Notes under the pieces: generated by a model
What the model was told of the DNA's origin: nothing
Database searches by the model: none
What the model saw: only the letters and a program-made list of their open reading frames with translations
Source of the DNA: an uncultured Prevotellaceae bacterium
GTDB lineage: Bacteria; Bacteroidota; Bacteroidia; Bacteroidales; Bacteroidaceae
Assembly (NCBI GenBank): GCA_947167935.1
Contig: CAMVJU010000003.1
Span: forward strand, 86,534-150,533
DNA length: 64,000 nt
Reading direction: 5' to 3'
Translations under genes and position numbers: made by a program
Part shown: positions 1 through 7,869 of the stretch, in pieces
Numbering within the stretch: position 1 is the first letter of the stretch
How the letters are laid out: every line of letters begins with the position of its first letter

Positions 1-587
1 TCATCCTCGTTTTCAACAAGACTGACCTGCTCGACGATGACCAGCGCCGCTATCAGCAGATGATGGTGCAGCTCTATGAGACCATCGGATACCAATGCCT
101 GCAGGTATCTGCTGCCACGGGTGAGGGCTTCGACCAGCTGACTCCTCTCTTAGAGGGCAAGATAACCCTGCTCAGCGGCAACAGTGGGGTGGGGAAGTCC
201 ACCCTCATCAATCGCCTCGTGCCAGGTGCAAACCTGCGTACTGCTGATCTCAGCGATGCCCACAACATGGGTATGCACACCACCACGTTCAGCGAGATGA
301 TACCTCTTACTTCTCACCTCTCACCTCTCACCTCTTATTTAATTGACACTCCGGGCATCAAGGGCTTCGGCTCTTTCGATATGGAGCCCGAGGAGATTTC
401 CGGCTATTTCAAGGAAATCTTCCGCTTCTCCAAGGACTGCCGTTTCAATAACTGCACCCACACCCACGAGCCGGGCTGTGCCGTGCTGCAGGCTTTGGAA
501 GACCACTACATCGCTCAGAGCCGCTACCAGTCCTATCTCTCGATGCTGCAGGACAAGGACGAAGGCAAGTATCGTGCCGCCTACTGA
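1..587 (+). CDS. rsgA: RsgA, ribosome small-subunit-dependent GTPase (5' truncated by window edge)
   Basis: RsgA is a circularly permuted GTPase that binds the 30S subunit late in its maturation. The reading frame is open from the first bases of the window: 'NKTDLL' (the G4 motif) lies upstream of the first ATG in the ORF track, so the gene begins before the window and the listed start at 60 is not the true one. The motif order G4, then G1 'GNSGVGKST', then 'HTTT', then G3 'DTPGIKGFG' is the hallmark permutation. The C-terminal zinc-binding stretch '[14 protein letters not shown]' is present. Between the HTTT motif and G3 there is a repeat-encoded tract, '[12 protein letters not shown]', where relatives have a short turn. 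It comes from a TCACCTC heptamer repeat at about 302-337. The N-terminal OB domain is outside the window. Confidence 0.95.
   Translation, partial: ILVFNKTDLLDDDQRRYQQMMVQLYETIGYQCLQVSAATGEGFDQLTPLLEGKITLLSGNSGVGKSTLINRLVPGANLRTADLSDAHNMGMHTTTFSEMIPLTSHLSPLTSYLIDTPGIKGFGSFDMEPEEISGYFKEIFRFSKDCRFNNCTHTHEPGCAVLQALEDHYIAQSRYQSYLSMLQDKDEGKYRAAY
302..337. repeat. TCACCTC heptamer tract inside rsgA
   Basis: A run of near-perfect TCACCTC/TTACTTC units with 7-nt period lies in frame inside rsgA and encodes '[10 protein letters not shown]'. The same family recurs at about 1041-1090, 1813-1904, 3132-3170, 3898-3930, 6943-6972, 8107-8126, 13583-13614, 14633-14666, 20603-20636 and 49838-49866. Confidence 0.85.
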
Positions 588-651
588 GCATTTTCTCTTC
601 GCTTCCTTCATCCATGCAATAATTCGGCAACTCATGCGTTATTGATAATGT

Positions 652-2838
652 ATGCGCTGCTGTAGAATCATATTGATCACCATAGCGGTGTTGGCTCTGG
701 CTGCTTGCGGGGCCGACACCGCCATGAAGAAAGGTGACAAGTTTTTCGCCATAGGCGAGTATTATGATGCAGCCAGCTGTTACAAGAAAGCCTACTCGCA
801 GACCAAAGCCAAGGAGAAACCCCTGCGTGGACAGCGTGCCCTGAAGATGGCCGACTGCTATCGTCGTATCAACTTCACCCAGAAAGCCATCGCTGCCTAC
901 AACAATGCCGTTCGCTACAAGCAGGCCGACACCACCGCCCTCTTCAGCCTGGCTCAGCTGCAGCTGAAGAACGGCAGCTATAAGGATGCCGAGAAGACTT
1001 TCCTGCTACTTATCGATAGCTTGGGCACCACGGAAAGAAAACTCACCTCTCTTGTCAATTCTCACACCTCACACCTCTCACCTCTCACTTCCATGACTAT
1101 CACCGGCCTCCAGTCGGCCCGTATGGCACCGCAATGGAAGGCCGAGGCCGACTATTCTGGCTATACGGTGAAGAAGCAGGACATCTTCAACTCCCGCCGT
1201 GCGGAATATTCACCTGCGCTGGTTGGCGACGACAGCGACCAGCTCTATTTCTCTTCGACACGCAATCAGGCCAAGGGCGACGAGGTGAGCGGCATCACCG
1301 GCATGAAGAATGCCGACATCTTCTTCTCGCAGAAGGACGACAAGGGAAAATGGAGTAAGCCGGAGCCTATCGAGAGCGACCTGAACAGCGAGGAGGACGA
1401 GGGGGCCTGCACCTTCTCGGCCGACTTCAAGACAATGTTCCTCACCGTCTGCAAGACCGATCCCAGCTATCCGCGCTATGCTCAGATAGCTACGGCGCAG
1501 CGCAGCGATGCCTCATGGGGAAAGGCTACGGTGCTCGATATCAGCCGTGACACGCTTTCCACATTCGCTCATCCTGCTCCCTCGCCCGATGGCCGCTGGC
1601 TCTATTTCGTCAGCGACATGCCTGGCGGCTTGGGTGGCTACGATATCTGGCGGGCTGAGCTCATTGGCAACAGCATCGCCAGCGTCGAAAATGTGGGCAC
1701 TCCTATCAACACTCCGGGCGATGAAATGTTCCCCACCTTCCGTCCCAATGGCGACCTCTATTTCAGCAGCAACGGACATCCCGGCTTTGGCGGGTTGGAT
1801 ATATATATTGTTAGTGGTGAGAAGTTAGAGGTGAGAGGTGAGAGATTACCTGTCGACTCAAACCAGCTAGACAATTCTCTCACCACTCACCTCTCACCTC
1901 TCACCCCTGAGATTGAACATCCCGGTTCCCCTCTCAACTCTGCCGGCGATGACTTTGGCATGACCTTCGAGGGCCTGCACAACCGAGGCTACTTCAGCTC
2001 GAATCGTGGCGATGCCCGTGGCTGGGACCATATCTATTCCTTCGAGAAGAGCGAGGTGATACAGACCGTGAAGGGCTGGGTCTACGAGCAGGACGGCTAT
2101 GAGTTGCCGCAGGGTCTTGTCTATATGGTGGGCAACGACGGCACGAACAAGAAGATATCTGTGCGTGGCGACGGCTCCTTCGAGGAGGAGATCAAGCCCA
2201 ACGTCAGCTATGTCTTCCTCGGCACCTGTCGCGGCTTCCTCAACCATAAGGAGGAGCTGCGTGTGGAGCCTGTCCTGGAGAGCGAGGAGTATGTGCTGCA
2301 GTTTCCGTTGGCCTCCATCACCGCGCCTGTGCTCATCGACAACATCTTCTTCGACTTCGACAAGGCCACGCTCAGGCCTGAGTCGACGGAGGCCCTCGAC
2401 AAGCTTGTGGAGCTGCTGAACGAGAATGCCAACGTCACCATCGAGCTCAGCTCGCATACCGACAACCGTGGCTCCGACCAGTATAACGAGCGTCTCAGCC
2501 AGCGGCGTGCAGAGAGCGTGGTGAACTACCTCATCGAGCACGGCATCGCTGCCGACCGTCTCTCGCCTAAGGGTTATGGTGAGACGAAGCCGAAGACGAT
2601 CAAGAAGAAGCTGACCGAGAAATACGACTGGCTGAAAGCCGACGATGTGCTGACGCCGGAGTTCATCGAGGCTCTGGGCGACGAGGAGAAGAAGGAAATC
2701 TGCCACCAGCTCAACCGCCGCACCGAGTTCATCGTCCTGCGCACTACCTATGGTATGTATGATGCCGAGGGCAAGGTGAAGCAGCAGCCTGCCAGGCAGC
2801 AGAAAGAGGAACCGCAAGAACAGGAGGACCTATGGTAG
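652..2838 (+). CDS. PorE-like lipoprotein: TPR, PD40 propeller, OmpA peptidoglycan-binding domain
   Basis: This is a 728-residue outer-membrane lipoprotein. A signal peptide ends in a lipobox ('LALAAC', Cys19). TPR-like helices span about 25-120, a PD40/WD40-like beta-propeller about 160-460 ('PDGRWLYFVSD', 'GGLGGYDIW'), a small beta-rich domain about 475-550, and an OmpA C-terminal domain about 560-700 with 'FFDFDKATL', 'SHTDNRG' and 'NRRTEF'. This order matches PorE of the type IX secretion system, which links the secretion machinery to peptidoglycan. Involvement in T9SS is inferred from domain order. Two repeat-derived insertions are present: one after the TPR region (about residues 130-146) and a palindromic one in the propeller (about 387-419). 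The stop overlaps the next gene by 7 nt, so the two are probably co-translated. Confidence 0.8.
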   Translation: MRCCRIILITIAVLALAACGADTAMKKGDKFFAIGEYYDAASCYKKAYSQTKAKEKPLRGQRALKMADCYRRINFTQKAIAAYNNAVRYKQADTTALFSLAQLQLKNGSYKDAEKTFLLLIDSLGTTERKLTSLVNSHTSHLSPLTSMTITGLQSARMAPQWKAEADYSGYTVKKQDIFNSRRAEYSPALVGDDSDQLYFSSTRNQAKGDEVSGITGMKNADIFFSQKDDKGKWSKPEPIESDLNSEEDEGACTFSADFKTMFLTVCKTDPSYPRYAQIATAQRSDASWGKATVLDISRDTLSTFAHPAPSPDGRWLYFVSDMPGGLGGYDIWRAELIGNSIASVENVGTPINTPGDEMFPTFRPNGDLYFSSNGHPGFGGLDIYIVSGEKLEVRGERLPVDSNQLDNSLTTHLSPLTPEIEHPGSPLNSAGDDFGMTFEGLHNRGYFSSNRGDARGWDHIYSFEKSEVIQTVKGWVYEQDGYELPQGLVYMVGNDGTNKKISVRGDGSFEEEIKPNVSYVFLGTCRGFLNHKEELRVEPVLESEEYVLQFPLASITAPVLIDNIFFDFDKATLRPESTEALDKLVELLNENANVTIELSSHTDNRGSDQYNERLSQRRAESVVNYLIEHGIAADRLSPKGYGETKPKTIKKKLTEKYDWLKADDVLTPEFIEALGDEEKKEICHQLNRRTEFIVLRTTYGMYDAEGKVKQQPARQQKEEPQEQEDLW
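1813..1904. repeat. Palindromic heptamer-repeat insertion inside the PorE-like gene
   Basis: A GAGGTGA run (1828-1844) is followed about 32 nt later by its inverted counterpart (CTCTCACC..., 1877-1893, 16 of 17 bases complementary). The whole block is in frame within the propeller domain and would form a long hairpin in DNA or mRNA. It encodes low-complexity, Ser/Leu/Thr-rich residues between two propeller blades. Confidence 0.8.
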
Positions 2839-4139
2839 CATTGCCCGATGAGTTCGTCAGAACGACGCGCCAGCTGATGGGCGAGGAACGCTTCAGCCGC
2901 TATCTCTCCGCTTTCGACGAGCAGCCACCCGTTAGCATCCGCCTCAATCCCATGAAGGTCTCATTGGACTCATTGGCCCCATTGGCCTCATTGACCCAGA
3001 CCGTCCCTTGGTGCCGCAATGCCTACTATCTCTCCGAGCGTCCCAACTTCACTTTCGACCCGCTGCTGCACGCCGGCTGCTACTATGTGCAGGAGGCCGC
3101 CTCGATGTTTCTCGACACCGTGTTGCACCAGCACCTCACACCTCTTACCTCATACCCCTCACCTCTCACCGCCCTCGACCTCTGCGCTGCCCCTGGCGGC
3201 AAGTCCACGCTGTTGAGGAGTGTCCTGCCCGAGGGAAGTGTGCTCTACAGCAACGAGCCTGTGCCCAAGCGTGCCAGCATCCTACTGGAGAACATCACGA
3301 AGTGGGGCTACCCCGACTGCCACGTCACCAACAACTATCCCCGCGACTATGTGCGCTCAGGCCTGAAGTTCGACATCATCCTCTGCGATGTGCCCTGCTC
3401 TGGCGAGGGCATGTTCCGCAAGGACCCGCAGACCATCGGCGAGTGGAGTTCGCAGAACGTAGAGAAATGCTGGCGACTGCAGCGCGACATCGTCAGCGAC
3501 GCGTGGGCCTGTCTCAACGACGGCGGCTTGCTCATCTACAGCACGTGTACCTTCAATACAAAAGAAAACGAGGAGAATATCCGTTGGATACTCGACACCT
3601 TCGATGCTGAGCTGCTGCCCGTAGACACTGAGGCTGATTGGGGCATCATCGGCTCCTTGCTGCCAGGCTTCCACGGGCCCGTCTATCGCTTCATCCCCGG
3701 CATCACCCGCAGCGAGGGCCTCTTCATGGCAGTCGTGAGAAAGAGGAGAGAGGCAAGAGGAGAGAGAAGAGAGAATGGTGGAAAGAAAAGAGAGGAAAAA
3801 GAAAAGAGGAAAGAGAATGGTGGAAAGAGAAGAGAGGGAAAAGGAAAGAGGAAAGAGAATGGCTTGAGAATTCTCACTCCACCCTCCATCACAAATGTCT
3901 CACCTCACACCTCTCACCTCACACCTCAAATAAGCCTTTCCTACCCTCAGGCCATCAGCTATCTGCAGCGTCAGGCCCTCCAGCTTCCTCCCGACACGCC
4001 GCTTGGGCTTGTGCAGGTGTGCTATCAGGGTTATCCGCTTGGAATGGTGAAGAATCTCGGCACCCGTGCCAACAATCTCTATCCCAAGGAGTGGGCCATC
4101 AAGTCCACCCACGCCCCTTTAGAGACTGTCACGCTTTAA
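2832..4139 (+). CDS. RsmF/NOL1/NOP2/Sun-family rRNA cytosine-C5 methyltransferase
   Basis: This is an AdoMet-dependent RNA m5C methyltransferase. It has the AdoMet-binding motif 'DLCAAPGGKST' (about residue 118), the 'CDVPCSGEGMFRKD' motif (about 189) and 'YSTCTFNTKENE' with the catalytic cysteine (about 235), followed by a C-terminal RNA-binding domain ('VCYQGYPLGMVKNLG'). The layout fits RsmF-type enzymes of Bacteroidota; the exact rRNA target is inferred. Odd features are a 9-nt periodic 'CTCATTGGM' tract near residue 42, a TCACCTC tract just before the AdoMet motif (3132-3170), and a Lys/Arg/Glu-rich purine tract (about 3737-3880) followed by another TCACCTC tract, which separate the catalytic and RNA-binding domains. 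It starts inside the stop region of the PorE-like gene. Confidence 0.88.
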   Translation: MVALPDEFVRTTRQLMGEERFSRYLSAFDEQPPVSIRLNPMKVSLDSLAPLASLTQTVPWCRNAYYLSERPNFTFDPLLHAGCYYVQEAASMFLDTVLHQHLTPLTSYPSPLTALDLCAAPGGKSTLLRSVLPEGSVLYSNEPVPKRASILLENITKWGYPDCHVTNNYPRDYVRSGLKFDIILCDVPCSGEGMFRKDPQTIGEWSSQNVEKCWRLQRDIVSDAWACLNDGGLLIYSTCTFNTKENEENIRWILDTFDAELLPVDTEADWGIIGSLLPGFHGPVYRFIPGITRSEGLFMAVVRKRREARGERRENGGKKREEKEKRKENGGKRREGKGKRKENGLRILTPPSITNVSPHTSHLTPQISLSYPQAISYLQRQALQLPPDTPLGLVQVCYQGYPLGMVKNLGTRANNLYPKEWAIKSTHAPLETVTL

Positions 4140-4186
4140 ACACATTCCACTTGACATCCTTTCCGTTGAACTCTACAACAATTTAT

Positions 4187-4249
4187 GGAGGCTCCGGAGA
4201 AAAATTTGGAGGCTCCACAGAAAAATTTGGAGGCTCCACAGCAAATTTT
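4187..4249. repeat. 21-nt tandem repeat, three units (family A, locus 1)
   Basis: There are three consecutive 21-nt units starting 'GGAGGCTCC' and ending in an A/T run (4187-4207, 4208-4228, 4229-4249), followed by a partial unit. They fill the gap between the convergent RsmF and DUF1846 genes. Read on the other strand the unit is GGAGCCTCC plus an A/T run, the same family as at 16532-16615 and 32375-32457. A short ORF across it (a repeated 'EAPQKNL') has no ribosome-binding or promoter support and is not called. Confidence 0.85.
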
Positions 4250-4262
4250 AGAGGTTATCTTC

Positions 4263-5729
4263 CTATTTCTTTTTGACTGGATCGCATGTGAGGCCGCAGC
4301 CCAGCTTCTTGAATATCTTGCGGTCTACCTCGCTGAGCATCACGGTGCTGTGCACCTGGCAATGGCGCAGACGGGGTAGCTGCTCCAGGGCGTGGCGGCA
4401 TTGCTCGTCATCGTTGGAGAGCACGCTGAGGGCTACCAGCACCTCGTCGGTGTGCAGACGCGGATTTCTGGCGCCCAGATATTCGGTCTTCGTCTTCTGA
4501 ACGGGCTCGATGAGGCTCTGCGGGATGAGCTTGGCATCGTGGTCGATGCCAGCGAGATGCTTGGTGACATTGAGCAGCAAGGCTGCTGAACAGCCTAGCA
4601 GGGGCGACGACTTGGCCGTGATAATGGTGCCGTCGTCGAGCTCCATGGCGGCGGCGGTGTGTCCGCTCAGCTCCTTCTTGGCAGCAGCAGCCACGGTGAC
4701 GCGACGGTAGGCGGTGGTGATCTTCGCCTGATTGAAGAGCATGAGTATCTTGTTCACCTCGCTCTCGTTGTCGGCACCCTCGGCCATCTTGTTCGTCGCA
4801 TCGTAATAGCGGCGGATAATCTCCTCGCGGGAGGCGTTGCAGCACACCTCGTCGTTGCTGATGCAGAAGCCCACCATGTTGACCCCCATGTCGGTAGGCG
4901 ACTTATAGGGACTGCCGCCATAGATGCCCTCGAAGAGTGCGTTGAGCACGGGGAAGATTTCGATGTCGCGGTTGTAGTTGACGGCAATCTTATCATAGGC
5001 CTCGAGGTGGAACGGGTCGATCATGTTCACGTCGTTGAGGTCGGCGGTGGCAGCTTCGTAGGCAATGTTTACAGGATGCTTCAGCGGCAGGTTCCACACG
5101 GGGAAGGTCTCGAACTTGGCGTAGCCGGCACGGATGCCGCGCTTGTTCTCGTTGTAGAGCTGGCTGAGGCAGACGGCCATCTTGCCGCTTCCAGGACCGG
5201 GAGCAGTTACGATGACGAGCTCGCGAGAGGTCTCCACATAGTCGTTCTTGCCGAAGCCCTCGTCGCTGGCTATCAGTTCAACATTGTGAGGATAGCCGTC
5301 GATCAGATAGTGTACGTAGGAACGGATGCCGAGACGCTCCAGACGATGGCGGAATTGGTCGGCGGCGTGCTGGCCGTTGTAATGGGTGATGACGACCGAG
5401 CCCACCATGAACTGTCGATTCATAAACTCCTCACGCAGGCGGAGCACGTCTTCGTCGTAGGTGATGCCGAGGTCGGCGCGAATCTTATTTTTCTCGATGT
5501 CCTCAGCGTTGACCACAATCACAATCTCGATGCTGTCGCGCAGCTGGGCTAGCATCCGCAGCTTCGAGTCGGGCTTGAAACCTGGCAAGACGCGCGATGC
5601 ATGGTGGTCGTCGAAGAGCTTGCCGCCTAGCTCCATGTAAAGCTTGCCGTCAAACTGTGCGATGCGCTCGCGGATGTGCTCTGACTGTATCTTCAGATAC
5701 TTCTCGTTGTCGAATCCTATCTTCTGCAT
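4263..5729 (-). CDS. DUF1846 family protein
   Basis: This 488-residue cytosolic protein matches the DUF1846 family along its length, including 'LGGKLFDDHHASRVLPGF' near residue 35, 'SGKMAVCLSQLYNE' near residue 180 and 'DMGVNMVGF' near residue 275. No biochemical role is firmly established to my knowledge. The glycine-rich 'APGPGSGK' resembles a nucleotide-binding loop, but I do not claim ATP binding. The C-terminus is 'DPVKKK'. It is divergent from the PAP2 gene and has a TAnnTTTG box about 47 nt upstream of the start. Confidence 0.85.
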   Translation of the reverse strand: MQKIGFDNEKYLKIQSEHIRERIAQFDGKLYMELGGKLFDDHHASRVLPGFKPDSKLRMLAQLRDSIEIVIVVNAEDIEKNKIRADLGITYDEDVLRLREEFMNRQFMVGSVVITHYNGQHAADQFRHRLERLGIRSYVHYLIDGYPHNVELIASDEGFGKNDYVETSRELVIVTAPGPGSGKMAVCLSQLYNENKRGIRAGYAKFETFPVWNLPLKHPVNIAYEAATADLNDVNMIDPFHLEAYDKIAVNYNRDIEIFPVLNALFEGIYGGSPYKSPTDMGVNMVGFCISNDEVCCNASREEIIRRYYDATNKMAEGADNESEVNKILMLFNQAKITTAYRRVTVAAAAKKELSGHTAAAMELDDGTIITAKSSPLLGCSAALLLNVTKHLAGIDHDAKLIPQSLIEPVQKTKTEYLGARNPRLHTDEVLVALSVLSNDDEQCRHALEQLPRLRHCQVHSTVMLSEVDRKIFKKLGCGLTCDPVKKK

Positions 5730-5775
5730 AATTTAAAAATGTACGCGCGAGGACGTCCTCTCGTAAAACAAAGTG

Positions 5776-5783
5776 CAAAGTTA
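5776..5783 (-). promoter_or_regulatory. Bacteroidota -7 box (TAACTTTG) for the DUF1846 gene
   Basis: TAACTTTG on the minus strand matches the Bacteroidota TAnnTTTG -7 element and lies 46 nt upstream of the DUF1846 ATG. No clear TTG is seen at the usual -33 spacing. Confidence 0.5.
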
Positions 5784-5869
5784 CAATATTTTTCCGAAAA
5801 ACGTGGCTTCCCTTCCAAAAAAATATCAAAGTTCCGTAGGAAACTGACGGCTGTTTGTGAAAAAAGGTG

Positions 5870-5877
5870 TAACTTTG
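5870..5877 (+). promoter_or_regulatory. Bacteroidota -7 box (TAACTTTG) for the PAP2 gene
   Basis: TAACTTTG is followed by only 8 nt before the ATG at 5886. This supports that start over the upstream one in the ORF track and implies an extremely short or absent 5' leader. Confidence 0.55.
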
Positions 5878-5885
5878 CTGCCGAA

Positions 5886-6446
5886 ATGATGAAGAAGATT
5901 ATTTTTTTGTTTTGTCTGCTGACGACGTTGAATGTCAGCGCGCAACAGCAGCACAGTGATGCTGTGGACGATGTGTTGCAGCATGTGCCTATGGCTGCCG
6001 TTTATGGATTGAGGGTATGTGGCGTGCAGAGCGACTCACAGTCGTGGACGGAGTTTCTGGCCACATCGGCCTCTGCCTATATCTTGAGTGCCGGTACAGC
6101 GTATGTGCTCAAACATTCATGCAACGAGTTGCGTCCTGACAAGAGCGATCGTCGATCGCTGCCTTCAGGACACGCCACTTTTGCCTTTGCAGGTGCCACC
6201 GTGCTGATGCATGAATACGGGCACCTGTCGCCCTGGATTACTGTTGGAGGCTATACGCTCGCCACGCTTGTCTCAGCCGACCGTGTGCGTCTGGACCGTC
6301 ATTATGTGCACGATGTGTGTGCTGGTGCTGCCATCGGCATCGGCGCTACCGAGCTGACCTACTGGCTGAAACGTAAGTTCATAAAGAACCGCAACATCGA
6401 TGTCAGCTTCAATGGCTTCCAGTTCGATGTTGCGGTGAGATGGTGA
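5886..6446 (+). CDS. PAP2-family membrane-associated phosphatase with signal peptide
   Basis: This is a lipid-phosphatase-like (PAP2) enzyme of 186 residues. The start at 5886 is chosen because it gives a clean signal peptide ('MMKKIIFLFCLLTTLNVSAQ') and has a promoter box just upstream; the ORF-track start at 5739 would add an implausible basic extension. The three PAP2 motifs are present: 'KHSCNELRP', 'PSGH' and 'DRVRLDRHYVHD' (catalytic histidines in the last two). The substrate is unknown; candidates are undecaprenyl pyrophosphate, phosphatidylglycerophosphate or lipid A phosphate. It is convergent with ribH, with only 24 nt between the stops. Confidence 0.85.
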   Translation: MMKKIIFLFCLLTTLNVSAQQQHSDAVDDVLQHVPMAAVYGLRVCGVQSDSQSWTEFLATSASAYILSAGTAYVLKHSCNELRPDKSDRRSLPSGHATFAFAGATVLMHEYGHLSPWITVGGYTLATLVSADRVRLDRHYVHDVCAGAAIGIGATELTYWLKRKFIKNRNIDVSFNGFQFDVAVRW

Positions 6447-6470
6447 TTTCCAATCTCTGATAGCTAAGTG

Positions 6471-6941
6471 CTAGAATTTTGCCATCTTAATGGCTACGAT
6501 GGCGCACTCGTCGCCTTTGTTTCCCAAACGACCGCCAGCACGGTCGCGAGCCTGCTGCATGTCGTTGGTGGTGAGTAGTCCGTAGATGACGGGGATGTTG
6601 CTCGTGGCGTTCAAACGTGCTATTCCTGCAGTAACACCCTGACAGATGTAGTCGAAATGGGGCGTCTCGCCGCGAATGACAGAGCCGAGGATGATAACGG
6701 CATCGTAGCCGTCGTTCAGCGTCATCTGGTGTGCACCATAGATCAGCTCGAAGGAGCCGGGCACGCGCTTCACGTGAATGTTCTCAGGTAGTGCGCCGTG
6801 TTTTTCCAGAGTATTGACACAGCCGTCGAGCAGTGCACCGGTAATCCCAGGATTCCATTCGGCCACAACAATGCCGAAAATCATGTTCGACGCATCGGGT
6901 ACGCTCTGCGCGTCGTAGGCTGACAGGTTGCTTGTTGCCAT
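6471..6941 (-). CDS. ribH: 6,7-dimethyl-8-ribityllumazine synthase
   Basis: RibH condenses 5-amino-6-ribitylaminouracil with 3,4-dihydroxy-2-butanone 4-phosphate in riboflavin biosynthesis. The 156-residue length is normal. The motifs 'VAEWNPGIT', '[11 protein letters not shown]', '[14 protein letters not shown]' (with the catalytic His) and a C-terminal '[14 protein letters not shown]' are all present. The 39-nt gap to the upstream TPR gene is almost entirely a GAGGTGA-type heptamer tract. The two genes are probably co-transcribed. Confidence 0.95.
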   Translation of the reverse strand: MATSNLSAYDAQSVPDASNMIFGIVVAEWNPGITGALLDGCVNTLEKHGALPENIHVKRVPGSFELIYGAHQMTLNDGYDAVIILGSVIRGETPHFDYICQGVTAGIARLNATSNIPVIYGLLTTNDMQQARDRAGGRLGNKGDECAIVAIKMAKF

Positions 6942-6980
6942 CTTAGAGGTGAGTGGTGTGAAGTGAGAGGTGTAAAACCC

Positions 6981-7727
6981 TTACTGCGACAGGCGCTCAA
7001 TGTATTCGTCGATGATGTCGACGTAATAGGATGACTGAGAAATGCCGCTGATACCCTTGGCACGCTCATACTGCTTCACCTTCTTATACATCTCCAGTGC
7101 CTCATTCTTCTTGCCCTGAGCCTCCAGGATCTCACCGGCCTGAATGTAGTAGATAGGACTCTGCAGGATATTGTCGGCCTTCTCGCCAGCCTGCTGCAGG
7201 GCTTTCACAGCTTCGTCCAGCTTGTTCACATGAGCGTAGGCGTTGCCAAGAGCAGCACGTGCTGCAGGCGAGATGAGCAGGTCGCCGGCATCGTCAAACT
7301 TCTCCAGATACTTCACGGCCTCTTCCCACTTGTCCATGTGAGCATAGCACAGACCGGCATAGAGGTTGGCCACGTTGCCGGCAGGTGTTGAAGAATACTC
7401 GTCGGCAATCTTCAGGAAGCCCATGCTCTTCGTAGCGCTGTCGCCATTGAGAGCTGCAAGATAGTTCTGTTCGCTGAAGTCGTTCATGCCGTTCATCAGT
7501 GCCTCCTCGGCGTTGTACATGCTTGTCTGGGGCACGACGGATGCCGTCTGGGCCTCACGCAGCTTGGCAGCCTTGTGGTTGTTCCAGAAAACGATACCAA
7601 CAATGATAGCCACGATAGCGATGACGCCGCCGATGATCAGGTTCTTGTACTTGAGGATGAAATCCTCTTTCTTGTTCAGGGCCGGCTGAGTCTCAGCGTT
7701 GGCCTTTTTTGCAATTTTTTCTGCCAT
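6981..7727 (-). CDS. TPR-repeat inner-membrane protein (YfgM-like)
   Basis: This is a 248-residue protein. The cytoplasmic N-terminus is followed by one membrane segment ('LIIGGVIAIVAIIVGIVFW', about residues 31-49), then TPR-type helical repeats ('ANLYAGLCYAHMDKWEEAVKYL', 'ALGNAYAHVNKLDEAVKALQ', 'KKNEALEMYKKVKQYE'). The layout resembles YfgM, a periplasmic chaperone-associated protein, but function here is inferred. It lies directly upstream of ribH on the same strand, a pairing I believe is common in Bacteroidales. A TAATTTTG box lies at 7780-7787 on the minus strand, without a clear -33 partner. Confidence 0.75.
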   Translation of the reverse strand: MAEKIAKKANAETQPALNKKEDFILKYKNLIIGGVIAIVAIIVGIVFWNNHKAAKLREAQTASVVPQTSMYNAEEALMNGMNDFSEQNYLAALNGDSATKSMGFLKIADEYSSTPAGNVANLYAGLCYAHMDKWEEAVKYLEKFDDAGDLLISPAARAALGNAYAHVNKLDEAVKALQQAGEKADNILQSPIYYIQAGEILEAQGKKNEALEMYKKVKQYERAKGISGISQSSYYVDIIDEYIERLSQ

Positions 7728-7827
7728 TATGTGTTTTATTTTATTCTGTTTTCTTCTTAGGAAATTCGATTTGCGGGCGCAAAATTACTGAAAATCTCGC
7801 AGATAGTGAAATTTATTTCCCACTTTT

Positions 7828-7859
7828 TTTGCTTTTCAGCCCTAAAAGCTGTAAATTTG
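7828..7859 (+). promoter_or_regulatory. Bacteroidota promoter for recF
   Basis: TTTG (7828-7831), a 20-nt spacer and TAAATTTG (7852-7859) match the Bacteroidota consensus. The recF ATG follows after only 10 nt. Confidence 0.7.
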
Positions 7860-7869
7860 CACAAAATTT

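Noticed and set aside
1894-2817. 307-residue minus-strand ORF
   Set aside because: It is the antisense shadow of the PorE-like gene, which has clear domains. Long shadow frames are common at this GC content.
4185-4379. ORF on the plus strand with a repeated 'EAPQKNL' peptide
   Set aside because: The peptide is only the translation of the 21-nt repeat array. The rest overlaps the DUF1846 gene antisense, and there is no promoter or ribosome-binding support.
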